From positions 1-14,646 of the forward strand of contig DAOUUT010000060.1 in the NCBI GenBank assembly GCA_030668025.1: DNA of 14,646 nucleotides, written 5' to 3'. A program made the translations under genes and the position numbers. The notes below the pieces were generated by a model. That model was not told where the DNA came from and did no database searches. It saw only the letters and a program-made list of their open reading frames with translations. Below, in pieces: positions 6,576 through 13,659 of this stretch (its first letter is position 1; each line of letters starts with the position of its first letter). The DNA comes from Promethearchaeota archaeon. Its GTDB lineage: Archaea; Asgardarchaeota; Lokiarchaeia; Sigynarchaeales; SOKP01.

Positions 6576-7568
6576 TTATTTAGTAGTAAATGTTCCTTGA
6601 TTTACATCTTTGATGAATTTTGTTAACCCATCAAAAAATATCTTCTGATCGTCATAAAGGGCACTATGACTACCATTTGGGCATAACAGAAATTCTCCCT
6701 GTTGTACTTGGGTCGATACCCATTTCATGTGTTCGGGATCCATGGTATCGTGAGTAGCTCCGATTACCAATGTGGGAACTTTTATTTTTGGTAAATCAGA
6801 TGTTCTATCCCATTTTTTCAATGTCCCTCGGATTCCTAATTCACTATGTCCCTGCATTGGCACGTAGATATCCTCATTAAGGTGTTTAAACATTCGATTA
6901 ACGGGGTCTGGCCATTGCTCAATTGGCATACGAATAAGATGTTCAGCGTAATAATTAGGCAACAATAACTCCATGTAACGAGGATTATCAAAATCCCCTT
7001 TGGCTTCCAACTCCTTGATTTCAGCTAATACTTCAGGTTTAAGCTTAGGCCCTAAGACTTCATCAGCATATTTCCCGTAAGCCGGAGCGCTCATCATCAT
7101 ATTGGAGATAACTAAGCCCTTGAGATTATCCTGATATTTCAGAGCATACTCAACTGCTAGTATACCACCCCAAGATTGCCCTAACAAGTAAAAGTTTGAT
7201 TTGTCTAATTTTAGAGCTTTTCTAACCTGTTCTACTTCCTCGACAAATCTAGATGTCTCCCATAAACTGGGTTCTGTAGGTTGGTCACTGTAGTATGACC
7301 CTAACTGGTCGTAGTAGTAGTATTCAAATCCCTCTGCTGGAAAGAAGCTATCAAAGCATTCAAAATATTCATGGGTTCCACCAGGACCTCCATGCAAAAG
7401 AAGTATTTTGATTGTAGGATTATTTCCAATCCTTTTAGTCCAGACTTTAAATTCACCGAATGGAGTCTGGATAGGTATCATTTTGATTCCACCAGTTAAA
7501 ATATCTTCACGACCGGTAGTATCATAGTAATCACTTAGAGTTTTTTCAGATGGCATAATAAAAATCAT
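6576..7568 (-). CDS. S33 alpha/beta hydrolase, proline iminopeptidase type
   Basis: This 330-aa protein has the S33 peptidase layout: oxyanion-hole motif HGGPGG (59-64), DQLGSYYSDQP (87-97), nucleophile elbow GQSWGG (Ser132), then a cap region, and the remaining triad residues Asp274 (or Asp277) in GATHDTMDPEH and His301 in GSHSA. The family releases N-terminal proline or other residues from peptides; archaeal relatives such as tricorn-interacting factor F1 act with proteolytic complexes. Related esterases are possible. No signal peptide is visible, so it should be cytosolic. Two starts are possible, Met1 (used) and Met5; neither has an SD. A 20-bp palindrome 21-40 nt upstream contains the likely TATA box, which would put transcription start within a few nt of the ATG, giving a nearly leaderless mRNA. 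The gene is monocistronic and convergent with korB. Confidence 0.85.
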   Translation of the reverse strand: MIFIMPSEKTLSDYYDTTGREDILTGGIKMIPIQTPFGEFKVWTKRIGNNPTIKILLLHGGPGGTHEYFECFDSFFPAEGFEYYYYDQLGSYYSDQPTEPSLWETSRFVEEVEQVRKALKLDKSNFYLLGQSWGGILAVEYALKYQDNLKGLVISNMMMSAPAYGKYADEVLGPKLKPEVLAEIKELEAKGDFDNPRYMELLLPNYYAEHLIRMPIEQWPDPVNRMFKHLNEDIYVPMQGHSELGIRGTLKKWDRTSDLPKIKVPTLVIGATHDTMDPEHMKWVSTQVQQGEFLLCPNGSHSALYDDQKIFFDGLTKFIKDVNQGTFTTK

Positions 7569-7588
7569 CTTGTTTAAAATTGGTTATT

Positions 7589-7608
7589 TTAGAAATATAT
7601 ATTTCTAA
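7589..7608 (-). promoter_or_regulatory. 20-bp perfect palindrome over the hydrolase TATA region
   Basis: TTAGAAATATATATTTCTAA is its own reverse complement. It spans 21-40 nt upstream of the hydrolase ATG, and its centre (AATATATATT) is a good TATA-like core at the distance expected for a leaderless start. A dimeric repressor bound here would cover the TATA box. AT-rich palindromes can arise by chance, but 20 exact bases at this position is notable. Confidence 0.55.
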
Positions 7609-7638
7609 GAGAATTTATTATTTAATTTTTCTGTTTTG

Positions 7639-7736
7639 AAAATTTTTGTTTCTATATATAATAGATAAAAGGATAAAATAAGAAAATAACAATAATTAAA
7701 GAAAACCTTAAAGCATTATACTAAATTAATTCGACC
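7639..7736 (-). repeat. 98-bp repeat copy B: end of ugd plus trailer
   Basis: This is the partner of 2631-2728 (about 84 of 98 identical by hand, no gaps). It covers the last six codons of ugd, the stop at 7716-7718 and about 77 nt of trailer, including the 24-bp core shared with 6471-6494. On the minus strand the trailer holds T-runs typical of archaeal terminators. Confidence 0.85.
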
Positions 7737-9074
7737 TATTGCTCTAAATGGTAAAGCATTAGTAAACTTGTCGTAATCGAATAATCTTCTTCCATCAATT
7801 ACATTTGGAGTTTTCATACTTTTCTTGAAATCGTCTGGCGTAAGTTTTTTAAACTCGTCCCACTCCGTAATTAATATTGCACACTCAGAATCTTGTAAAG
7901 CCTCTTCAATTGATTCGGCATATTTAATTTGATCTCCCATTTCGATTTCAGCAGTTTTATTTGCTTTAGGGTCATATCCGATAATATCAGTTATACCTCT
8001 TTTTCTTAATTCATTAACAACCCTAATACTAGCAGCTTCCCGCATGTCGTCCGTACCTGGCTTGAAAGCAAGACCTAATAAGGCTACTTTTTTACTTGCT
8101 AATTTTCCTGCCAATTGTTCTGCCATATCAACGATGTGGATTGCTTGATCGTCGTTAATGCCTAAAACTGCTTCCAATAATCTTGAAGTATATCCTTTCG
8201 ATTTAGACCACGCTTTTATTGCGTTCACATCTTTATGAAAGCAAGAACCCCCAAAACCAACTCCAGCATTTAAAAATCGAGAATTTAATCTGTAATCGAG
8301 CCCTACTCCTTTCATAACTTGGGCTACATCTACATTTGGTACTAACTCTGCAAAATTCGCGAATTCATTAGCATAGCTGATTTTAGTAGATAAAAGGCAA
8401 TTATTACCATATTTTACTAATTCAGCACTTTCTAGATTCATCCTTAACATAGGGCAATTTTGTAAGTGGTCACCATAGAAATATTCGTAAAACTCTTGAA
8501 GCATGGCACCACTTTTCTCGTCAATTTCACCTATTACGATCCTATCTGGGCGAAAGGTATCTTCAATCGAACGACCCTCCGCTAAAAATTCGGGTTGCAT
8601 GCATAAGCCAAAATCTTTTCCTGGAACCTTTCCAGATACCTCAGTAATTATTTTGCCCACCAGATTCCTCGTAGTACCAGGAACTACCGTAGACCTTACA
8701 ACAACTAAATGATATTTGTCCTTTTGCTTTAGAGCTTCTCCTATTTCCCGAGCTGTACTCTCAATATAGCCTAAATCTATGCTTTTATCTTCTCGCATGG
8801 GCGTACCTTGAGTAATCATAGAAATATCCGTTTCGTGTATCGCTTTTACGGGATCTAGCAAGCACTGTAATAGTTCTGGTTTGTTTGCTTTAATATCGTC
8901 CATTATTTCTTGTAAATCTGCTTCGTAAAACGGTGCTTTTCCTTCGTTAATCATGTTAGCTTTCTTTTCATTATGAGTGGAAGCTAAGACTTGAATGTCT
9001 TTCCCAGCGAAACACGCAGCACTACATAAACCGATAAATCCAGTCCCTAAAATCGATACTTTATGTTTATACAT
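7716..9074 (-). CDS. ugd: UDP-glucose 6-dehydrogenase family (UDP-glucose/GDP-mannose dehydrogenase)
   Basis: This 452-aa protein is full length for the family. The NAD-binding Rossmann motif is GTGFIG (10-15). The middle carries QPEFLAEGRSIEDTFRPDRIVIGE and the helix segment YANEFAN, and the catalytic cysteine is Cys278 in GFGGSCFHKD. The UDP-binding C-terminal domain has LGLAFKPGTDDMREA and ends with the family-typical FRAIGRI. The enzyme oxidises UDP-glucose (or a related nucleotide sugar) to the uronic acid with two NAD+, feeding surface-polysaccharide or glycan synthesis; the exact sugar nucleotide cannot be told. It is cytosolic. No strong SD precedes the ATG, and TAATTTAAAG about 35-40 nt upstream may be the TATA element. 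It is divergent from the 9285 gene. Its 3' end and trailer are duplicated at 2631-2728. Confidence 0.9.
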   Translation of the reverse strand: MYKHKVSILGTGFIGLCSAACFAGKDIQVLASTHNEKKANMINEGKAPFYEADLQEIMDDIKANKPELLQCLLDPVKAIHETDISMITQGTPMREDKSIDLGYIESTAREIGEALKQKDKYHLVVVRSTVVPGTTRNLVGKIITEVSGKVPGKDFGLCMQPEFLAEGRSIEDTFRPDRIVIGEIDEKSGAMLQEFYEYFYGDHLQNCPMLRMNLESAELVKYGNNCLLSTKISYANEFANFAELVPNVDVAQVMKGVGLDYRLNSRFLNAGVGFGGSCFHKDVNAIKAWSKSKGYTSRLLEAVLGINDDQAIHIVDMAEQLAGKLASKKVALLGLAFKPGTDDMREAASIRVVNELRKRGITDIIGYDPKANKTAEIEMGDQIKYAESIEEALQDSECAILITEWDEFKKLTPDDFKKSMKTPNVIDGRRLFDYDKFTNALPFRAIGRINLV

Positions 9075-9192
9075 TTTCTTTACTCTTATGAAATTAAGTT
9101 CTTTAAATTATCAATTTTGGATATTGTTAAAACTTTTTGCAATTGTACAAATAAATTTATAATATAATGAAACTTGATTAAATTTATGAACT

Positions 9193-9237
9193 CTTCCAAT
9201 GAAAGTTGGAAGTATGGGAATTCTTTGGGTAGAATTC
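9193..9237. promoter_or_regulatory. Two adjacent inverted repeats upstream of the aldolase-Fae operon
   Basis: CTTCCAA-TGAAAG-TTGGAAG (9193-9212) is a 7-bp stem with a 6-nt loop; GAATTC-8 nt-GAATTC (9218-9237) is a 6-bp stem. Both lie between the divergent ugd and 9285 genes, just upstream of the TATA-like element at about 9245. Operator sites are the simplest reading. Confidence 0.4.
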
Positions 9238-9242
9238 AAAAT

Positions 9243-9284
9243 TGTTATATAAAATATTAACAAAAAAATAAGGTAAATGATAAA
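9243..9284 (+). promoter_or_regulatory. Probable TATA box and SD of the aldolase-Fae operon
   Basis: TTATATAAAATATT at about 9245-9258 is a strong TATA-like element, about 35 nt before the ATG at 9285. AAGGT at about 9270-9274 is a modest SD 10 nt before that ATG. The same AAGGTAAAT arrangement precedes korA at 3955. Confidence 0.5.
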
Positions 9285-10571
9285 ATGAACGATTTAAGAA
9301 AAAAATTGAAAATTCCAGACGACGCATTAAAAGTAATAAACGATTTCTTATTGGACGAAAAAAATCCACTGATAAACGATCTTTTAGATATAGTAGATAA
9401 ATATGGCGGAGTTGAAGAGATTAATAGAAAGGCAGAAGAAGCCAGTAAAGTAGAAAACTTACTCGAAAAGTTAAAAAAGAAGAAGCCAGAATACGTTAAG
9501 GATATTGAGTGGTTGATTTCTCAACGCGACAATAATTCTTTTATTAGCATAGCAGATTATAGAAAAAAAATTTTAGGCGATAAAGCATCTGAAATGACAT
9601 TCGACGAAGATTTTGCTATAACATTAGAACTTTCTGCGTGTCAATACTTTCCTTTCTTGATGGATATGGTAAGAGATGCTGTTGAAAATCAAAAGATAGT
9701 ACCTGGCAGAATTATTCGCGTAAGATACATGAAAGAACAGGAAAAAGACGGGGATTTATTAGCTATGGCAGCGGCAATGCAAATTATCGGTGCAACTTGG
9801 GTTGAGACTCTTGATACAAAAGGAACAGCACCTGGACCAGATGGTATGCCCGTAAATGTGCATCTTGGAGGGCCTGATACGATTACGGGATATTTTGGAG
9901 GCGTTGGACAACCAAACGACTTTGCGTTGAAATGGATTGACGAGTTTCTTTATTATTACACTAACTACGGCATCAAACAGGTTCTTAATGTAAATCCGGG
10001 CACTGTGTTACTAGGCTATTTTATCCATAAACTAGGCATTAACAACGAATTTAAGATTAGCGTATATATGGGTAACGATAACCCATATTCATGTCTTTGG
10101 ACACTATTGACCGCTAAATTGTTTGCACGAGAGGATGGTACAAGTCCTTTAATTGGTTTTAATTTAGCTAATTCAGTTAATAATGAAACCCTTGAAATGA
10201 CAGCATATATAAGAAAACCGTTTGGATTCGAAGATGTTGTAAGGCTTGAGCATCACATTACGGAAACATGGAAAAGTATTGTAAGGCAACCTTACGACCG
10301 TCGAGACGAATTAATGGAATTGGCTAAGAAAGTGAAGAATGTAAGTGCGAAACATGAGGGAGCAAATGTTGAGGTCGACGAAAAACGGGATCATCCCACT
10401 GATATCCTTGAATATTTCATGACTAAGGAAGAAATTGAAGAAGCTGGGATATGGGAAGCATTACGTGTGAACCTTCTCGACCGATACGAAGCTATTAATA
10501 CTACAGCTGAAGCTCTAACCAAAAAGGGATTAACATTTATAGCTGCTAAAAATTTACATCATCAAAAATAA
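9285..10571 (+). CDS. Uncharacterised 428-aa protein linked to the aldolase-Fae fusion, possibly a TIM-barrel enzyme
   Basis: I do not recognise this family. Residues 1-80 are charged and helical (for example EEASKVENLLEKLKKKK). From about 137 on, short hydrophobic strands alternate with helices (RIIRVRYM, GATWVETLDTKG, KQVLNVNPGT, KISVYMGNDN, LIGFNLANS), which suggests an alpha/beta barrel; this is inference. Likely functional residues lie in glycine-rich loops: HLGGPDTITGYFGGVGQP (193-210), MGNDNPYS (262-269), LEHHITETW (321-329) and KHEGANVEVD (356-365). Three histidines and several acidic residues could hold a metal or substrate. There is no signal peptide or membrane segment. The gene is first in an apparent operon and ends 19 nt before the DapA-Fae fusion, so it probably acts on the substrate or product of that enzyme. 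Confidence 0.8.
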   Translation: MNDLRKKLKIPDDALKVINDFLLDEKNPLINDLLDIVDKYGGVEEINRKAEEASKVENLLEKLKKKKPEYVKDIEWLISQRDNNSFISIADYRKKILGDKASEMTFDEDFAITLELSACQYFPFLMDMVRDAVENQKIVPGRIIRVRYMKEQEKDGDLLAMAAAMQIIGATWVETLDTKGTAPGPDGMPVNVHLGGPDTITGYFGGVGQPNDFALKWIDEFLYYYTNYGIKQVLNVNPGTVLLGYFIHKLGINNEFKISVYMGNDNPYSCLWTLLTAKLFAREDGTSPLIGFNLANSVNNETLEMTAYIRKPFGFEDVVRLEHHITETWKSIVRQPYDRRDELMELAKKVKNVSAKHEGANVEVDEKRDHPTDILEYFMTKEEIEEAGIWEALRVNLLDRYEAINTTAEALTKKGLTFIAAKNLHHQK

Positions 10572-10590
10572 AAAATAGAGGTTAATTTAA

Positions 10591-12081
10591 ATGGGTAAAT
10601 TTGATTTTAGACCAACAGGAGTTATGCCTGCATTGGTAACTCCTTTTAATAAAGAAGATGAATCAATTAACGAAGAAAACCTTAGAAATTTAGTAAACCA
10701 TCTCATAGATCAAGGAGTTACGGGACTTGTTCCGGTAGGAACGACTGGAGAGTTCGTTAACATGACTTTTGAAGAACGCTTGAGAGTCATAGAAATAGTC
10801 GTCGACGAAACGAATGGTAGAGTTCCTGTAATTGCTGGAACTGGAGAGACAGGGACAAAGTTGGTAATTGATGCTACTAAAGCTGCAACGGACATCGGTG
10901 CAGACGCGGCTATAATTGTAACGCCCTATTATCTTAAACCTAAGGCAAAAGGGTTGTACGAGCATTATTTTGCGATCGCAGAAAAAACCGATATACCTTT
11001 GGTGTTGTATAATATTCCCGTCTGTACGGGGGTAGAATTGCCTTGGACTGTTGTAGAAGATTTAGTTGATATTGATAATTTCGTCGCGATAAAGGATTCT
11101 AGTGGTGACTACAAATACTTCTCTGCGTTATTAGAGAAAGTAAGCGATAAAATTTCCGTTCTAATAGGGTGGGACGAAAATGTATTAGGTGCTTTAGCTG
11201 GTGGCGCTGCGGGCTGCATACTTGGTTCTGCTAATGTTATTCCTAAGGTATGGCTCGAAATTTACGACCACATAAAAAACAATCGCTTAATTGAAGCACA
11301 AACTCTACAAAAGAAAGTGCAAAAGCTAGCTCGAATGCTAATCAATTCTGGAGCTTTAGGCGCCAAAGAGTGCTTGAATTTGATGGGTGTTCCAGTAGGC
11401 ACAACTAGAAGCCCGATAATTTTAGGTGACACTCTTTCCTACGAACTCCAAGACGAATTTAGAGTTGAACTTGAAAAGTTAGGATATATCGAGAAGAAAG
11501 AAATTAAGTTCGAGATCGATGATAAAGAACTAACGAGTCGTTTTTACGCAGTGGGTGTTACGCCTGAAAAAATCTCTGATTTCAGCTTAAAAGTTGGAGA
11601 GTCGCTCGTTGGCAGTAGAGCAGAGTTAGCACATATTGATCTTTTAATAGGAAATAAAAAGGGACCCGTAGGTGAAGCTTACGCTCGCGCTTTAACTCAT
11701 CCAGCGAAAGGGCGTGAAGGATTACAAGTAATTCTTGAACCAAACATGCAAGTTAAACCTGCGACTGTTATGATCCCTACAGTTAAAATTACTTCGCTTC
11801 GCCACGCAAGTTTAACTTATGGACCTGCTCAAGCAGCAGTAGCAAAAGCGGTAATGAAATGCGTAGAGGATGGAATTCTTCCTAAAGAAGCTGCAGAGGA
11901 TATCTTAATAATTGTAAATGTATTTGTACATCCTAGCGCGAGCGCTCGAAAACGCGTATTTATTAATAACTATAAAGCTACAAGAAACGCTATTCGAAAG
12001 GCAATGGAAGGGTTACCAACGGTAAATGACGGAATTCAAAACGCTGAGAATGCTCGTCATCCATTCAGGAACGATCCTTAA
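10591..12081 (+). CDS. Fusion of a DapA/NAL-family pyruvate aldolase with a formaldehyde-activating enzyme (Fae) domain
   Basis: Residues 1 to about 298 form a class I aldolase barrel: GTTGE (50-54), PYY (112-114), catalytic Tyr140 in LYNIP, and Schiff-base Lys168 in VAIKDSSG. The position of the Arg that binds the substrate carboxylate in true dihydrodipicolinate synthase (E. coli Arg138, YNVPSRTG) is Cys145 here (YNIPVCTG), so a lysine-pathway role is unlikely. After a linker, residues about 332-496 are a complete Fae: KVGESLVG, AHIDLLIG with the conserved His348, NMQVKPATVM, GPAQAAVAKAV, EDILIIVNVFVHPSA and a terminal HPF. Fae joins formaldehyde to tetrahydromethanopterin. Pyruvate aldolases can release or use formaldehyde, so channelling between the two sites is my hypothesis. 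GAGGT at 10578-10582 supports the start; there is no sign of a frameshift at the junction. Confidence 0.9.
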   Translation: MGKFDFRPTGVMPALVTPFNKEDESINEENLRNLVNHLIDQGVTGLVPVGTTGEFVNMTFEERLRVIEIVVDETNGRVPVIAGTGETGTKLVIDATKAATDIGADAAIIVTPYYLKPKAKGLYEHYFAIAEKTDIPLVLYNIPVCTGVELPWTVVEDLVDIDNFVAIKDSSGDYKYFSALLEKVSDKISVLIGWDENVLGALAGGAAGCILGSANVIPKVWLEIYDHIKNNRLIEAQTLQKKVQKLARMLINSGALGAKECLNLMGVPVGTTRSPIILGDTLSYELQDEFRVELEKLGYIEKKEIKFEIDDKELTSRFYAVGVTPEKISDFSLKVGESLVGSRAELAHIDLLIGNKKGPVGEAYARALTHPAKGREGLQVILEPNMQVKPATVMIPTVKITSLRHASLTYGPAQAAVAKAVMKCVEDGILPKEAAEDILIIVNVFVHPSASARKRVFINNYKATRNAIRKAMEGLPTVNDGIQNAENARHPFRNDP

Positions 12082-12083
12082 TT

Positions 12084-12093
12084 AGGAGGTGAT
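12084..12093 (+). promoter_or_regulatory. Strong Shine-Dalgarno that overlaps the only standard start codon of the flavin oxidoreductase
   Basis: AGGAGGTGAT is a near-perfect anti-SD match 3 nt after the fusion-gene stop. The GTG at 12089 is inside it. In-frame codons at normal spacing are ATT (12095) and ATA (12098), not ATG, GTG or TTG. Confidence 0.7.
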
Positions 12094-13228
12094 AATTATA
12101 GAATTAAAATATCTCTTTAATCCCGGGAAAATTGGTACTGTATCAATTAAAAATCGTATCGTTCGTTCAGCAACTTGGGAATCAAGAGCAACTAAGGATG
12201 GCTATGTAACTGATTCACTTATTGATTTTTATGAGGAGTTAGCTAAGGGCGGGACGGGATTAATAATTACAGGATATATTGCTGTTGATCCAATAGGTGC
12301 CCAAACCACTCGAATGATTCGAATCTATGATGATTCTTATATTCTTGGACAAAAAAAATTGGTAAAATCTATTCATGAATATTCAGATGTTAAAGTAGCA
12401 GCTCAATTAGCACATACGGGGAATAATGTTATTAATCGTAATCGAGAAACAGTGGGGCCATCAGCAATAAAAGATCCCATAACAAAAAAAATCTGTCGGG
12501 AATTGAAAAATGAAGAAATTAAAAAAATAACAAAAAAATTTCTTGAAGCTAGTTCCAGGGCTTATGAGTGCGGCTATGATATGATACAACTACATGCCGG
12601 TCATGGCTATCTCCTGAGTGACTTCATCTCCCCTTTCACTAATAAGCGGATTGATGAATATGGGGGTACAACTCTTAATAGATTAAAGATTATTATTGAT
12701 ATTTTTAATCAAATAAGAGATAATTTAGGAACCGAATTTCCAATTACCATCAAATTGAGTACTCAAGATTTTTTAGGTGACGGAAAGGGATTATCTTTAG
12801 GAGAGGGAGTAGAGATCGCTAAACAATTAGTAGATTTAGGTTTTGATGCTATTGAACCAACATCTGGCCGAACAAGTCTAAAAGCAACCAACAATAAATC
12901 ATATCCAAGTGTGAATTTTAGTTCAACTGAAGAGGAAAACTATTATTTACCAAATGCTAAGGCTATAAAGCGAGTAATGAAAGATTGTCCATTAATTTTT
13001 ATGGGGGGAATAAGAAACCCTTTATCCGCAGATAAATTTCTGGCGGAAGAAACAGCGGATTTTATTTCTATGTGTCGCCCTCTCATATATGAACCTGATT
13101 TACCTGATCGATGGAAAGGTGGAGATCTTACACCTGCATTATGTACTAGTTGTAATGCGTGTTTTGGAATTGGCGAGAGAAGAAAAGTTTATTGTGTGGT
13201 TAAAAAGAGTTTAGAAAAGAAAATTTGA
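12089..13228 (+). CDS. Old Yellow Enzyme-family NADH:flavin oxidoreductase with C-terminal Cys cluster
   Basis: The 379-aa protein is a single FMN barrel of the OYE family: LFNPGKIGTVSIKNRIVRSAT at the start (about 9-29), AAQLAHTG (104-111), and the signature QLHAGHGYLLSDFISPFTN with His169 and His172, followed by DEYGG. FMN-phosphate binding is likely around FMGGIRNP. The C-terminus has C352, C355, C358 and C369 (C-x2-C-x2-C-x10-C), resembling the [4Fe-4S] site of 2,4-dienoyl-CoA-reductase-type members (usually C-x2-C-x3-C-x11-C), but the extra NAD domain of those longer enzymes is absent. It probably reduces an activated C=C bond of an unknown substrate. It follows the aldolase-Fae gene by 7 nt. 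The start is uncertain: GTG 12089 lies within the SD, and a non-AUG start at 12095 or 12098 is possible. Confidence 0.82.
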   Translation: MIIIELKYLFNPGKIGTVSIKNRIVRSATWESRATKDGYVTDSLIDFYEELAKGGTGLIITGYIAVDPIGAQTTRMIRIYDDSYILGQKKLVKSIHEYSDVKVAAQLAHTGNNVINRNRETVGPSAIKDPITKKICRELKNEEIKKITKKFLEASSRAYECGYDMIQLHAGHGYLLSDFISPFTNKRIDEYGGTTLNRLKIIIDIFNQIRDNLGTEFPITIKLSTQDFLGDGKGLSLGEGVEIAKQLVDLGFDAIEPTSGRTSLKATNNKSYPSVNFSSTEEENYYLPNAKAIKRVMKDCPLIFMGGIRNPLSADKFLAEETADFISMCRPLIYEPDLPDRWKGGDLTPALCTSCNACFGIGERRKVYCVVKKSLEKKI

Positions 13229-13250
13229 TTAATAATTAATTAAAAATAAT

Positions 13251-13475
13251 CTATCTTTTCCTTTTTGTAAATTTTTGTTTCTCTTCGACTTTCTTGATAA
13301 GCAAATGAACGCCAAAATAAATTGAAATCGCACCAAATAATAACCAAAATACCGATAAAATAACTGGCTGTTTCCCAGAGATTGATATTAATACAATAAA
13401 GGCAATTATATTAGCAAGGCCTATAGCAATGTAGATTATTCCTAATATTTTGTTTACTCTTTTTCTGGTTTTAAT
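13251..13475 (-). CDS. Small two-span membrane protein without a standard start codon (possible pseudogene)
   Basis: On the minus strand a frame ending with TAG at 13253-13251 reads (I)KTRKRVNKILGIIY, then two hydrophobic stretches (IAIGLANIIAFIVLISIS and VILSVFWLLFGAISIYFGVH) with a turn SGKQP between them, and a basic tail (KKVEEKQKFTKRKR). This looks like a real 74-aa membrane protein of about two spans, with both basic ends probably cytosolic. An SD-like GGAGGA (13481-13476) lies just upstream, but no ATG, GTG or TTG follows it in frame; the codon right after it is ATT at 13475, which I use as the nominal start. Either a start codon has been lost or mis-called, or a non-AUG codon is used. 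The gene is convergent with the flavin oxidoreductase, 22 nt away. No family is recognised. Confidence 0.5.
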   Translation of the reverse strand: MKTRKRVNKILGIIYIAIGLANIIAFIVLISISGKQPVILSVFWLLFGAISIYFGVHLLIKKVEEKQKFTKRKR

Positions 13476-13659
13476 TCCTCCTACACGTACGATGATATTA
13501 AATTTATATTTTATTAATTTTCGAATTTTGTAATACTATTAATTAATAGAATGTGTTTAAAACGTTTATAATTGATAATCTGAACATTGAAATTCTTTTC
13601 ATAAATTTCTATAATAACAATAAAAAATAAAATCCAAAATCTTCAAGAGGAGAATCATT

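Noticed and set aside
6506..6590. Minus-strand frame reading ...YPSSANAIRKVNVIELTIS just past the hydrolase stop, close to trailer copy C
   Set aside because: It has only about 28 codons, no start, an in-frame stop just upstream and no recognised family. I considered it as a gene tail like the ugd vestige but found no match.
8503..8712. Open frame antisense to ugd
   Set aside because: It is fully inside ugd, whose catalytic motifs are clear; there is no independent SD or family signal.
10690..10965. Open frames antisense to the aldolase domain
   Set aside because: They are shadows of the aldolase coding frame and contain no recognisable domain.
10591..11490. Calling the aldolase domain DapA (lysine biosynthesis)
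   Set aside because: The key Arg of dihydrodipicolinate synthase is Cys145, no lysine-pathway gene is nearby, and it is fused to Fae.
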